Shown here: positions 51,380 to 63,663 of the stretch, piece by piece
Numbering within the stretch: the first letter of the stretch is position 1
How the letters are laid out: each line of letters begins with the position of its first letter
Source: Gymnogyps californianus
Taxonomy: Eukaryota > Chordata > Aves > Accipitriformes > Cathartidae
Assembly (NCBI RefSeq): GCF_018139145.2
Contig: NC_059471.1
Coordinates: forward strand, 214,663,494-214,727,493
Reading direction: 5' to 3'
Length of the DNA: 64,000 bases
Made by a program: the position numbers and the translations under genes
The notes under the pieces: generated by a model
Told to the model about the DNA's origin: nothing
Database searches by the model: none
Seen by the model: only the letters and a program-made list of their open reading frames with translations

Positions 51380-52893
51380 CTGAAGAACAAGATGTGATGT
51401 TTGGGGACGCTTGGGCAGGTTAGACAGGAGCAGCCACCTCCTCCACAGCCCCACAGTCCTCGGCAGAAACAGCAAAAGCAAAATTGCATCAACTCTGTTT
51501 AAGTGGGAAGCAAATGGCTGCGCAACATCAGCCTGGGCCAGTGCTGTAGTTCCCAATCTTCTCCACCTCCTGCTCCACATATTCCAGATTATCTCCCCAA
51601 ATACAGACATGCACCTTCTGAAAGCTCTCCTACGTTGTCTCTAGCTGCACACGTCTGTGCCCCTCTCTGCAATTTTTCTCATTTTCCCTTGTGTCTGTAA
51701 GTCTTCTAAGCTGAGGGACTGATGGTGACTCAGACACAGTACTGAGGCACTGAAGCATGGATTAAGGGTTCAGGCATGGAAGAGTCAGTCTGTCTACTTC
51801 CACACTTCTTTCACATTAGAAAGGGAAAAACGACTGTACAGGTATAACAGCCTGAAACAGCTTCCCCAGTTCAGCCATGCCGTCGGTATTGCAAAGTATG
51901 TCCCCGCTCTTCCAGTATCTGCACAAGTGCAATAAGAATATTTGCAAAATCGATAGTGAGACTGGTGGAGAATACAAATATACGCATGTATAAATACTCA
52001 CATAGGCAGACGAGACACAAGACTGTGCTGTTACTGCAGCTCTCCTTTGTCATCTGGGCATCTCTTTTTATATCTCTAAGCTGCTGCCACCTCCTGTTTG
52101 CCCTGCTGCTGCAGGTGACGAGGCCCTCTCCTTGGTCTTAGATGCAGACACCTGTGGCGATATCCTGGGGTGTCTGGGGGTGAGGTATATATGTGTAGGC
52201 TCTTGATATCCTATGTAGATGATGCCCTTGCTACAGCCCTGCATCTAAACATTTCTGCAGATTACACATGGATATGTATGAATATGGGTTTGTATGCATG
52301 CATATCTTGCCTTTTGTTGTTTGTATGCCTTTAGATTATGCACAATGGTTTCGCTAGTCAAAGTTTTCTGGCTCTTAAAAAGTGTGTTTTTCCCTCTTAA
52401 ACTAAGCTCTTAGCCTGCATCTTACATTACTCTCTTAGTAAACCCCAAACACAGACCAGTCCATTTAACTTCTGATTCCAGTCATTTCACCACCTTGCTT
52501 TCTCCCACAAGCACATTCCTCCTGTCCCCAGAGACTCAGAAGAAACAATCCTTTTCACTGACACTGAACTAAAATCATGCAAGTATTTCTATTGATCCCG
52601 ACTTCTAAAATGATTAGAGGTGTGCCTACTGTGGTTCATACGAGCACAACTGTGCTCAAGTCAATGAACTTTGTCTGATTTACAAGGAGCTGTCTCTTTG
52701 ACTTTACCATCTCGACAAGTTGGATCTGAATTAGACTGACAGTTCTTCATGAAAGCGAAATTCTACAGGAATTTCAGAAGCCAAAGATATAATTCCTAAA
52801 GGGAATATATACTACCTTATCATCACAGTTATTATTTAGCATTCATATTTCATTATCATCTTGATATCAGCCATGGTGAAAAGCTATCATGCT
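51380..52893. other. Non-coding sequence
   Basis: No gene or repeat recognised between the possible exon and the third LTR. Confidence 0.5.
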
Positions 52894-53482
52894 TGTTGTG
52901 GTTTAACCCCACCCAGCAACTAAGCACCATGCAGCCACTCGCTCACTCCCCCCACCCAGTGGGATGGGGGAGAGAATCGAAAAAAAGTGAAACTCGTGGG
53001 TTGAGATAAAGACAGTTTAATAGGACAGAAAGGAAGAAAAACAATAATAATGATAATAATAACAATAAAGTGACAATAATACTACTAAAAGAATTAGAAT
53101 ATACAAAACAAGTGAGGCACACTGCAATTGCTCACCACTCGCCAACCGATGCCCAGTCAGTTCCCCAGCAGCAATCTGCCCCTCCCGGCCAACTCCCCCC
53201 AGTTTATATACTGGGCATGATGTCATATGGTATGGAATATCCCTTTGGCCAGTTTGGGTCAGCTGTCCTGGCTGTGTCCCCTCCCAGCTTCTTGTGCCCC
53301 TCCAGCCTTCTTGCTGGCTGGGCATGAGAAGCTGCAAAATCCTTGCCTTAGTATAAACACTACTTAGCAACAACTGAAAACATCAGCATGTTATCAACGT
53401 TATTTTCATACTAAATCCAAACCATAACACTATACCAGCTGCTAGGAAGAAAATTAACTCTATCCCAGCTGAAACCAGGACA
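52894..53482 (-). mobile_element. Solo LTR of avian endogenous retrovirus, copy 3
   Basis: Minus-strand LTR of about 589 bp, opening TGTTGTGGTTTAACCCC on the plus strand and ending CCAGGACA. It has the same organisation as copy 1: U3, TATA box (TTTATATA on the plus strand, 53203-53210), an ATT/AAC-rich microsatellite at about 53038-53095, and the polyadenylation signal (TTTAAT, 53016-53021). Flanking 5-mers are ATGCT and ACGCT. They differ by one C/T change, at a CpG in the right copy, so this is the most convincing target duplication of the three. No proviral interior is present. Confidence 0.9.
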
Positions 53483-56400
53483 ACGCTAGAACTTGTCCAG
53501 ACCTTCAGAAGTGAAAATTGCCATCCCGAAGAGCTTGAAGATTCAAATAAAAAAGAACTGAGGGAAGAGAGGAGCACTACTAGAATGAAATTACAAACCC
53601 AGCTGCATAGTCTTCAATGCTAAGTGTACGAACATTCCAAATGTCAGGGTCTTCTGTACCGCATGACCTTCCAATTGCAACATGGAGCTGATTCCCTGTT
53701 ACTGAACATGCAATGGCCTAAGAAATAACATGAATTTGAGAGTTTGTGCAGTGACATTTTTAAACGTGCACTGACTTTTAGGGAAAACCCACAATGAATA
53801 TTAAACAAGCCCCTACATTTCCTAGGGTTGGTGTGTAGAACCTGACTTTCCTTTCTCAGTTATGTGTGGTGACCTTTTAAAATGATTTTTGTCACTGCAT
53901 GATTCCTCCAGTTCTTCAGCCTTATTCATTCTGGGACTTCAAGAGAATTAAGTCTCTTCTGTTGCTAATAAATGGAGCCTTGGATTCCCTCACCTGGAAA
54001 AGGACTTTTGACTAATGCTACTGTGCATGGAAGAGTGCTCAGAAATTATGACAGCAATTGAGTACAAACCAGAGGCACAAATGAAAAGAACTGCAGGTTT
54101 CAATTCTTACTTCTGAGGCATTTAGTGTTATAGCACCTTGATGCCTTACACAACACCCGGATTAAGTCCAAATCTGCAAGGCTGTACTGAAAGATAAAAC
54201 ACAAAGCCTACTTATTACCTAAGTCCCACTTAAGCCTTCAAAACAGACTTCAAGTACAACTAGAGTGCTGCACTTGCCTCCTGCATGGGGGACCTTCTAT
54301 GACACAGTCATTTAATTTCAGGGTATGTTTGAGCTTTTTCTTGTATATCCTGAAGGAAATCACAGGATAAACCACTTTGGATCAGACAGCAGAAAAGCGA
54401 TTGTAGTGTTGTTTTTCCTCTCCATCTTTTGTTTTTCCTCTCATTAGCAGGCACTGCTGAGCAGGCTTCCAGCCATCTAATCCTTTCTAAGAGCTCTCTC
54501 TAAGAATCAAATGAAGCCGGAGGTGAAAAATGATTCATATACAGTCATGTTTATCATTGTCTGGAAAGCAAAGTGTTCAAACCAAATCCGCCAGAGACAA
54601 AATAGCCTGAGCTGTGACCGTGATGACCTACTTTTAATAATAAGTGAACACGTTAGAACTGAGTGGGTGAGGTAAATGTGTAAGGCCCCTGGAGCATGGC
54701 TAGGAGATATCCTATGGGAAAGGATGCTCCAGAGTCTTTTCACCCTTCAGATCCTGACCTTCTCTAAGCAGAGATGTGACTAGATCACGAAGTAGTGCCA
54801 TGGCTTTCATCTGTTTACCAACACACAACAAGGGCACTGAAGACGCAGCAGTCCAGGCTTTATTGCATGCCAGGGGTCCAGAGGACTTGCAGTCAGTTGT
54901 TAGGTTATCCCAAAGTCGCATTTTTGCTGCTGTACTGACAAGGACAATCTATGAAGATGACTGTGATCTAATGCACAGATATCGACTTCTTGATATGATC
55001 AATCAGCCTTTCCTTCCCCACATCCGTACTGTTACAGAGCAACTCCTTGAAAGAGCTACAAGAGCTTGTTTCAAATGAGCTCAGGTATTTCCGCACTGTA
55101 CTGCAAGGCACGCAGCAGCACCGGCATCCCCGAAACCAACCCAAGTGAGGCAACATCCTCTGTGTTGACACCTACCCAAAGCAAGTGTCCTCGCTGTGTG
55201 CTGCCCCAAATCACCACCATGCTGTACGTGTGCTCTTCCTGTCCCTCCATCACAGCCCTTTCATCTTCCCACGCTTCATGGCTTAGACAAGGTACTGAAG
55301 GTCACCTACAGCACTAATCTGTCCTTAATGTCTTTCTCTTTTTTCTTCTCCAGTCTCCTAACACAAGTGTGAAGTTTTCAGTACTTCTGTCTACCCTGCC
55401 AGACCCCTTGACCACAGTGGACATGAGGATCACACAAAGCAGAAGAGTTATGTTTTTAAGGGGTTGATGGAGTGGCCTTCAGTCATTCATAGGAAAGTAG
55501 TAATGAACAGTGAGCACACAACCAAGCCATGGTCACAAAATGCCTGGGGATCTCCCTTTTATTTCTTCCCTCGCTGAAATCCCATTTCTACTCCTGCTAG
55601 CAATGCTGCAGACACTTGGGTACCTAAGTGGGTTATAACCCGTTGACTGCGGCCAGTGACAGAGAGGATCATTGCTTACCTTACTTTCATGTACGTTCCT
55701 AATGTTGCAATTGCTCAGGACAGAGCTCCAAGTACCTCCTCCCGATCCTAGCTGAGACCTCTGTAGCATCTACCTCTGAGGAACCAGCTCTCCTGGCTGC
55801 CAGAGCTGGCCTGAGGGCACTTGGTTTTCAGAGGGAAGCTGGCACATTTAACACCATCTAATCTTGTTCTCTTCCATGCTGCTGAAAACTGAGTCCATCA
55901 TGTCTCTTGCTGGGTGTCCCAAAGCTGAGGTCATTGACGGAAAAATCATCCTGAACACCCAGCATCCTCCAGTGAAGACAGGCTATTGTGGAAAGTCATC
56001 ATTTTGAGAATTTTGTGGCCATAATAGAAAGGATGTGACAATGGTTCCCTTAATCAGAGCCTGATATGTTTCCACCGGCCAGCACTGATGGTAAATGCAC
56101 TCACATCAGACATTTTCATAGCACCAAGAAAAAGTTTTGACCTTTCACCTTAACCACTAAAAGAAAGCAAGCCAGCAAACACACTCCTCACCCAAAATAT
56201 TCACCACAAGGAGGTCAGGTCTGAAACGTTACCGTCAGCAACCTCTACTCACCCCAGCTTACTTTAACTCTACAGTGGAGATGACAGATTTCTGGGAAAT
56301 TTAAAAGGACCATGCACACCACAGCACGCAACTGAATAACTCATTATTAGCAGAATTTCACTGAGAAACGACACTGTCTGCTGGCGCCCTTGTTTCTTGT

Positions 56401-57244
56401 GAATAGGCCAATTCAAAATAATTATCAGGCCAGCTCAAATGAGAAACACAGAGAGAATTCAGAAAAATAAAACAAAAAGACCTTCACAGGTCATCTTTGA
56501 CTCATGCCTGCTCATGGATAGGTTACAGAGGAGAGAGAAAAAGTACAGAAAGGGCTGGGTTTTGGCTGGCTGCTCCCAGCTAGGAGGTGGCACTGGTGCA
56601 AACCAAGCGCAGGAGGTAGGTCAGCGCTCATTTTGCAGCACCAAGAAGGTGACAGCATGGCCTCAGCACACAGTGGAGTAGCGGGATGACAGCGGAGTGA
56701 GGGGCTGCTCAGCATCCCCCGTTGGGTTGGGAGGGAGGCAGAGTGGGCTGAGTCAGGGTTTAGCAGGCTTAGCCCACCACACCTTTCGAGCTACGTCTCA
56801 GTTTCACTGCCCCATTTACTAAACCACTGATGACTTCTCCCAAAGCCTTTCTTGGAAAAAACACTAATGAGATCGTGAAGACCGCTAATGAGCATCTGCA
56901 TATGCCTTTGGTGAAAGAGTCCATGTGGTGCTTACATCTCCACCAGTGGCTCTGTGTGTATCTACCAGATACCACAGCTCCTGGAGTCTTTCCCATGCTA
57001 AATCAGCTCTTCCTTTGGCTAAGTCTTCACCACCTGGAGCTGCTTCTGGCATTAATTCATGCCATGCCTCAGGAAAGACTCTCCAATGGGACAAGTCTCC
57101 ATCTTCTCCCCTGCCATGCCTGACCTGTCAGTTCTCACCACATGCCTTCCCGACAGGTCCGAGCGCAAAAGATACCTTGAGACAAGATGTCTGGGGACTC
57201 ATAGTGTGGGGATGTGTGAATGGTTACCCAAGAGCTAGACATTG
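53483..57244. other. Non-coding sequence
   Basis: No gene is supported. Frames of 60-100 codons overlap on both strands at 54.7-55.3 kb without a recognisable domain. No transposon family was recognised. Confidence 0.5.
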
Positions 57245-57345
57245 CCCTTCTATGTCCCCAGGCTTCAGTCCCCTGTCTATAAAAGAGGGAAAGCTCTTGC
57301 TTTTTAGGGCACAATAAGGATAAATACATTAAAAACTAGGAGGTA
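57245..57345 (+). repeat. MIR-like SINE remnant
   Basis: CTTCAGTCCCCTGTCTATAA, AAGAGGGAAAG, then CACAATAAGGATAAATACAT follows the order of MIR (CTCAGTTTCCCCATCTGTAAAATGGGGATAA, then TGTTGTGAGGATTAAAT). It is diverged and partial. Confidence 0.6.
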
Positions 57346-57469
57346 CTAACATACTGGATGTGAGAGACTTTGGTCCTGCCTTAGACAACCTGTTCTGTTG
57401 GGCTTTCCTCCTCCAGACTGCCCTGTGTAACGGAGGCTATTTGCTGCTAGGAGTTGGTCACTTTTAGGG

Positions 57470-57545
57470 TTTCATACAGCACCCAGCACAAGGGGTTTCT
57501 GTCGGACACTCAGCACTTCTGAAATCCTAGTGATAAACTGCTTTG
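57470..57545 (+). repeat. Probable SINE tail, old
   Basis: CATACAGCACCCAGCACAAG followed by GGGTTTCTG resembles the TACAGCGCCTAGCACAATGG tail found in old reptile and bird SINE-like repeats. It may belong to the same element as 57245-57345. Confidence 0.35.
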
Positions 57546-58369
57546 AGTTACTGCAGTGTATAACCCAGAATCAAAGTTGTCAGGCAAAACTTCCCAACTC
57601 CTCACCATTACATGAGACAGCCTTCATTTAAGATCCAAATTTGTATTAAAATCAGGGTGTCTTATTGCTCTTTCTGACAAACTATTTTATTTGAAAAATA
57701 GGAGTCTGCGACTGTCTGTCTGCTGAAACTGCACAGATAATAAAAAAAAAAACCAAAATGTTTCTGGATTCCTGGGAGGAGGGTTCAAACCCGTTATGAG
57801 TGCATGATTACTGGATCAAATGCAAGAGCCCTTGCCAGCTGGGCTGCTGGAGCCCATTAGTTTGAAGGAGGTGACTATGTCTCCAAGGAGAACATCTGCC
57901 CCTCCTCGGCAAGCATCGTAAGCATCTTCTAGCCACGATGCTTATTTCAGATTTCAGTTATGCTGCAGCTTAAATCTTGGTACAGACATCAGTGATGGGA
58001 GGACACCACGGTGTGAGTTGTCAGCAGCAAAGCTCAAAACCCAGGCATTCAGATCTAAAACTGAAAAAAACTCTCATGTTCAAAACAAAAAGCCCTGTAT
58101 TGTTAGCACAGTGGCAGCAGCAGATTGATCAATCTCCCAGTCATCTTGTCTTTAGAGTACCTTCTAGAGGAGTGCAAATTTCTGTGCTGAACACCAACGC
58201 AGTTACAAAGATAAATGTGAGCATGCTTGAAATCCTGCTGATCTCTTAACCTCTGTGACCTCCCTGGGCAATGACTTCTGCTAATCCCAACTGAATTTAA
58301 ACTAAAGTTATTTTAACTGTGAAGACTGCAAATACAGAGGGTATATAAATACGCTACAGAAAGAGCCCA

Positions 58370-58539
58370 ATGTCATATGGTTGCCCAAAAAGGTCGTGGA
58401 GTCTCCATCCTTTGAGATATTCAAATGCTGTCTGGACATGGTCCTGGGCAACCAGCTCTACATGGCCTTGCTTGAGCAAGGAGGTTGGACAAGATGACCT
58501 CCAGAGGTCCCTTCCAACCTCAACCATTCTGTGACTCTG
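58370..58539 (+). repeat. CR1 LINE 3' end
   Basis: Reads GGTTGCCCAAAAAGGTCGTG, GAGTCTCCATCCTTTGAGAT and TGGTCCTGGGCAACC. It then runs GGTTGGACAAGATGACCTCC, AGAGGTCCCTTCCAACCTCA and ACCATTCTGTGACTCTG. This is a well-preserved CR1 3' untranslated end on the plus strand, truncated to about 170 bp. Confidence 0.88.
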
Positions 58540-59105
58540 CAATTTCAAAGACGACTACAGTTGATTTTGCTTCAGATTTCCCCATGCAATTAATCAATGT
58601 TATCAAAAGAGCTAGGAATGGCAGAATATGTGTGCCAGCAGTCCTGCAACCCCCAAACCGGGCAGTTTGTCCCCAAGGGTGCTCAACAGCTAATGCCCAG
58701 GCATAAGAACAGACCAAGCTTGGAGTCAGCTTTCAATGACCCCCATTTCAAGGAGGCTTACTAGAGATGGTGTCTTTGTGCAGAAGCCAGTCAAGGGGTA
58801 TTGCTTTCACACAAGCAACAGGGGACTATTCACCAGGAAAGGAGAGGGCCTTTTGCTCACAAATGACTTTGTGTTTTTCTAGCAGTTTCAAAGCACCACA
58901 CCTCTCATGCAGTGTCAACTAGAGCGTGTGGTCACACACCATGAACCTTTTGGCTGTCGAGCTGGCTGGGGAGGTTTTCACCCGCTCCCACCCGTCCGCC
59001 ACCCACCCCACCTCTTCCCCACCACCACCACTGTGTTCACTCAGCCCTTCAGGTGGCCATGCCCTGTGAAAACAATGTCTGTTACAGGCAAAGGGCATCC
59101 CTTAT

Positions 59106-59106
<1 letters not shown>
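58540..59106. other. Non-coding sequence
   Basis: No gene is recognised. A C-rich stretch with CCACCC words (58980-59030) leads into the poly-C run. Confidence 0.5.

Positions 59107-59154
<48 letters not shown>
59107..59154. repeat. 48-base uninterrupted poly-C run
   Basis: A pure run of 48 C in the plus strand (poly-G in the minus strand). Homopolymers of G/C this long are rare. It could form G-quadruplex or i-motif structures and is hard to replicate and sequence, so its length may not be exact. Confidence 0.9.
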
Positions 59155-59156
<2 letters not shown>

Positions 59157-59260
59157 GTTTTGCTTTGCTTGTTTTTCTTAAATCCAGACCATTTTGCTGC
59201 TCTGGCTGAGAGCACAGTGAGGCGATGGGTTGAGTCAGCGAAGTGAGGAAGCCGTAACCT

Positions 59261-59308
59261 GGGGGGGGAGGCAGGAGGGAGGCAGGAGACAGGCAGGAGG
59301 GAGGCAGA
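59261..59308. repeat. G-rich GGCAGGAG tandem repeat
   Basis: A G8 run is followed by imperfect copies of GAGGCAGGAGG and GAGACAGGCAGG. It lies about 100 bp after the poly-C run, so the two strands carry opposite G-rich tracts close together. Confidence 0.7.
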
Positions 59309-59919
59309 GTGTGGGAACCAGCAGGTGAGGGCAGGCAGCGGCTTTGCCTCCCTCAACCTGTGCCCTAAGATGCATTTTGTGCATCTGCTGAAATTGATTC
59401 TTTTGAATGCCACCAGCTCATAGCCGCTGACAAACCATAGCATTGAGCCCGAAATAACTGAAGAGGGACTGAGAACAAGCTTTGAACCTTTACAAAATCA
59501 CAGTTGAGCAAACTTTATGGATTGGGAATACATTTTGCTTCATATGTTTGGTTGGTCCTTGGTATGAGACTAACAACTCTTGGAGGGTACTGCAACGACA
59601 CCAGTGGCAAGACCAGCATCACAACTGATTTATTTCTCTTTCTAGCTTGAAAGGGACACTACATATCTCCAGTCAAGACTTTCCAAGGAAGTATAATCAG
59701 ATTGGACCCTGTAGAAAGATTGTCCCATAATTACTCAACCTTTTCTGGTGATGTGCACCGTCACACAGTATTTTGCAAGTGGTTTGGTTTGCTGACTGCA
59801 TTTCCTGTCCTCTTCTGCGGAGGCCCGGGAGCTCCTGAGCTGGAAGTGTGTAACAGCCGGACGGACAGACCTTTCTTGGGAATGGGTGGTTTGGGGAGTG
59901 TCGGAAATGTCGTATAGTA

Positions 59920-59975
59920 GAAGGGTTGAAGTGACCTCTCTGGTCCTTTCCAAGCCCTTTTTTTTATGACTGCTA
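59920..59975 (+). repeat. Possible CR1 3' tail, very diverged
   Basis: GGGTTGAAGTGACCTCTCTG, GTCCTTTCCAAGCCC, then TTTTTATGACTGC resembles the CR1 end (GGTTGGACTAGATGACCT..., GGTCCCTTCCAAC, TTCTATGATTC). Only about 55 bp match. Confidence 0.35.
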
Positions 59976-60725
59976 GAAGAGACTGAAATGTAAGCCTCGT
60001 GTTAACATGCAGTGCACGCTTTGAGCAGAAATGGAAACCTTTAGGGAAGAAAAGAAAGAAAAAAAAAAAAGCCCAGTTTTAGTGTTATTTTAACATTGAA
60101 AATTACCTAACCTGCTATATTTTGTTCTTTATTTTTCAAGCGCATTGACTCATTAACTGAGTTTCAATTAATTCAAAGCAAAGACAGAGGAATATTTTAC
60201 CTTCTTTCACAGCAGTTATTAAATGTGTTCCCTTGTTATTTTTTCCCCACGCCTCCTTTAAATTAACAATAAATTGCAAATAATCATCCTTAAAAACCAA
60301 ACAACAGAGACCAAATATTTTGAGAATGAAACTCTTCAGAAAGGCCCATTGCCCAGGCAAAATGCTCAATCAGTTTGATTTTTTTTTTTTTCTTACTGAA
60401 AATGTGGGTGGTTTTCAAATACAGGAAAGAAAACACGATGGCTTGTGGTGATATTTTCCACCAGAAAGATGCAGCTTTAAGGGCTTTTGGTTTCCAAATA
60501 CCTACACCCACAGGAGTGGCCCCGTCTGTTGTAGAAGGCAGTGCCTGATTAGTTGTACGAGTCAAGTTAAATGACAATAATAATATACAGCAGTTGATGT
60601 GTGTTTCAGTGGAAGCTCTGTGTCAGCTGGGTAATTAATAGGGCAGCTGCCTCCCAGACTACAGCGCTGTCGGTTTTAAATACGCAAAAAGCTGCTGCGA
60701 AAAAGAAGGGGAGAATCTGTTCTCC

Positions 60726-60850
60726 GTGTCCCTGGTGGGTAGGATCTAGTTGAAGATGTCCCTGCTCATTGCGGGGGGGGGGGGGTTTGGACTAGATGAC
60801 CGTTAAAGATCCCTTCCAACCCAAACCATTCTCTGATTCTATGATTCTAT
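60726..60850 (+). repeat. CR1 LINE 3' end
   Basis: GAAGATGTCCCTGCTCATTG, a G13 run (60773-60785), then TTGGACTAGATGACCGTTAA, AGATCCCTTCCAACCCAAAC and CATTCTCTGATTCTATGATT are the terminal part of a CR1 with its octamer repeat at 60830-60850. It is a short, relatively young 5'-truncated copy. The G run expands the shorter G stretch usual at that place. Confidence 0.9.
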
Positions 60851-62879
60851 AACAAGAAGTGGGCTTAAATCACGGCAAGGAAAGTTTAGGTTACATATTA
60901 AGGGAATGCTTTTGGGCAGTGAAGGACAGCTTTGGGACAGGCTGCGGCGGGCAGGCGTGGAGCTGCCACCAGAGGTCTGGATGGACAAGACGGGTGAATG
61001 CCCCCTTAGAAAGGGCTCCTGTGGATTTTTGCTTCAGGTAGGGTCTGGAAGACGTCCTGCCAAGGATTTTTCCTGCTCTGAGACCTTGTCATTGCACAGC
61101 CAAATGTTTTGCTGGGAGAGGACGCAGGCTGAAGCCTTTTTCTGCCCATATGTTGGAGCTAAGTGGCCCGATGTGCTGGTTTGTGTGTGATGCACAGAAA
61201 CTAATCCTGAGCCTAAATATTTGCAGATCTGCAACATTTCCTATAGGCAAAGTGATCCTCACGTAACCGGCTGCTGTGTCGTGCTCTGTCCTCCAGGTGG
61301 GATCTGCTATATGTTGGGGGGCAATATCAAGGGGGTCAGGGAATGGGGGAGAGACCATGGGGCTGCATCGCAGCTGGGGGATACGCCACTACGATGCCCA
61401 AAGCTTGCACGCATCCAGTCTGAGTGCAGGCGGATACAATAGCCCTCCAACCATCACGTTCCTGTGCAAATCGTAACAACAGCATCAGCAACCAGTGGAG
61501 CTGAAAACTTAAGCTTGGGATGGGAATATGTGGGATTTTAATTATCTACAGCTCACCCTCACTGGGGCTGAAAGAATCTCTTCTGCACGCTTGCAGTATC
61601 AACACCGCATCTCTTGCCTCCCCAATATAATGGACTCTGATGCAAACAGGAAGGATGGATATGTAAGTTAATGGTGTGTGAGCAATTAAAATGCAGAATC
61701 ATCTGCCTCATGAAATGTCTTTTTCTCTCCTGCTGGTAACAGGAGTAGGTATTATACTCAGCTCAAATTGTTCCAGAAAATAGGAGGAACCACTTTTTGA
61801 AAGCAATTCTTTTCCCCTGATTTCCAAAACCCGAGCAGCCCTCCCCTTTGCCTTGCCTTGCCTCCTCTTTCTTTATTTTAATGCATACTTTACATTTTAG
61901 GGATCAGCAGCAAGGGCAAAATAATCACAATGGTATCCAAAGAACCATCCCAGCCTGTTCCAAGTGAATACTTACGGGTCCTAAAATTTCTAAACACCTC
62001 ATTTGGATGATCTCAAATGAAACATCTCTTGTACAGGTCCGGCAGGTGGCATGTTCTGCACCTCTAACGGTGCATTGCCCTTTTAGGGAAACACCATTTG
62101 AGATTCTTCACCAGAGCCTTAGGACCCACAGAAGGTACCTCAACATGGCCTCGTGTCTTCGATGGGTACGTCAGGGGTGTGAAGGACATCTGTAGATCTC
62201 CTCGCTATAGCTGTAATTGTATTTGACTGTTAGCAGCAGTGAAGCCCACTAGTCTCACAGGGCCGGTGTGCTCCTGCGGGATGGGGGGATTTCGCACTGT
62301 CTTCTCCAAAATCCTTTGGCACCCACGTTTCTGGGGTTTCCTTTCCTTCTTGTTGCTCCTCTCCCAGGTTCCCAGGCCAGTTTTCCCCTCCAGATCCACT
62401 TGTCCACAACCCCCAGCATCACACCTAATCTTACAGCACAGGAGGAAGCCACAGGACCAGTGGAGCTGAGGTCTCCCAGGGGATGTCCCGGGCAAAACCC
62501 ACATCTGACACCCTCAAGTCCTGAAAGGGGTGCACCGAACAGGTACCACCCGGCCATCTTTCATACAACAACCTGGTCTGAGGTTGGACCTGCCTGGAAG
62601 AGAGATGTTTCAAAAACCCATGGCCAAGAATGTAACACGATGGGACAGATGAGCGAGGAAAGACTTCCCTGTTGACTTTCCCTCTGCACCCCTCAGCAAA
62701 CCTCCCCTGCTAGCCACGACAACAAGGCTCCGCAGCCTGCAAAAAATGCAGGTTGTCCTAATTATTTCATTCTTTTTGGTGAGCAGTTCCTTGCAGCCAC
62801 GCTTTCCCTGTCTGCAAAAGGGGATTACCTGCGCCCAGCCCCAAAGCGGGGTCCCTTGCAGGACCGGACACGATGCTCG
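60851..62879. other. Non-coding sequence next to CpG island
   Basis: No gene is recognised. Frames up to 135 codons at 62.25-62.68 kb are present on both strands in overlapping frames and have no domain. Confidence 0.5.
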
Positions 62880-62990
62880 CCTCCCAGCCAGCACCAAGCC
62901 CCCCGGGGATGAGGCCATTTTGGGGGCAAACACAGGAGGAGGCCAAGGCGGGGGGGACGGACGCGGTGAGGCGCGGAGCGGGGTGGTGCC

Positions 62991-63048
62991 GAGGAGGAGG
63001 AGGAGGAGGAGGAGGAGGAGGAGGGGGAGGAGGAGGAGGAGGAAGAGG
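62991..63048. repeat. (GAG)n / (AGG)n trinucleotide repeat
   Basis: Near-perfect GGA/GAG triplets for almost 60 bp inside the CpG island, with one GGGGG interruption near 63025. All purine on the plus strand, so it may form triplex or G-quadruplex structures. Confidence 0.9.
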
Positions 63049-63148
63049 CGGCGAGGGCAGCCCCGGCGGTGGCGGCGGGCGGCCCGGCGTGCGCTTCCCC
63101 CGCGGGCCGCGGCGGCGGGGCGGGGGCGGCTGCGGCGGGCAGCGCTGC

Positions 63149-63510
63149 GCTGCGCCGAGCCGGGCTGAGCCGAGCCGGGCTGTATCGGGCGGAGCCCAGC
63201 AGAGCCGGGCTGAACTGGGCTCGAGCCGTGCCGAACTGGGCTCAAGCCGTGCCAAAGCCGAGCTGAGCCGCGCCGAGCCGAACCAGGCTGCGCCGAGCCG
63301 AGCCGACCTGAACCAGGCTACGCCGAGCCGAGCTCAGCTGAACCAGGCTGCGCCGAGCAGAGCTGAGCCGAGCTCAACTGAACCAGGCTGCGCCCAGCCG
63401 AGCGGAGCTGAACCAGGCTGTGCCGAGCTGAACTGAGCCGAGCTGAACTAAGCCGAAGCGGGCTGATCCGAGCCAAGCCGAGTCGAGCTGAGCCGAGCCG
63501 AGCTGCGCGG
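63149..63510. repeat. Degenerate (GAGCC)n pentamer minisatellite
   Basis: About 360 bp built from GAGCC, GAGCT, GGGCT and GAACT pentamers. Within it a larger unit containing AACCAGGCTG or AACCAGGCTA recurs at 63281, 63311, 63341, 63381 and 63411, giving spacings of 30, 30, 40 and 30 bp. Because units are multiples of 10, 30-bp steps keep any reading frame open. That explains the long Ala/Glu/Pro/Arg-rich frames here without invoking a protein. Confidence 0.88.
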
Positions 63511-63536
63511 CGCTGCGCGGGCAGCAGGTACCGCCT

Positions 63537-63571
63537 GCGGAGCGGTGCGGTGCGGTGCGGAGCGGAGCGGA
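63537..63571. repeat. (GGTGC/GGAGC)n pentamer repeat
   Basis: GCGGTGCGGTGCGGTGCGG followed by AGCGGAGCGGAG: about seven pentamers, directly after the first candidate splice donor. Confidence 0.8.
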
Positions 63572-63663
63572 GGGCGGCGGGGGTTGCGCGGGCAGGGCCG
63601 GGCAGGGCGTCCCGCTGCGGGGCGATGTGCCGGGGGCTGGTGGGGAGCGGGTGAGACCCTCGG

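Noticed and set aside
25833..53560. Similarity between right flanks of LTR copies 2 and 3, considered as a segmental duplication
   Set aside because: The resemblance is confined to about 20 bp with gaps and does not extend; likely chance.
54712..55317. Overlapping 60-100 codon frames on both strands, considered as a transposase or exon
   Set aside because: No catalytic motif or known domain, and the frames conflict; left as unexplained non-coding sequence.
57785..57830. GGTTCAAACCC, similar to a tRNA B box
   Set aside because: No A box at the right distance and no cloverleaf; not a tRNA gene.
58250..58350. Possible MIR remnant (CTGTGACCTCCCTGGGCAAT, later TATATAAATACGC)
   Set aside because: Only two short words match, with poor sequence between them.
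62610..63436. Long open frames of 135-211 codons on both strands, rich in Ala, Arg, Pro and Gly
   Set aside because: They fall in the CpG island and its repeats, where stop codons are rare, overlap on opposite strands and have no domain.
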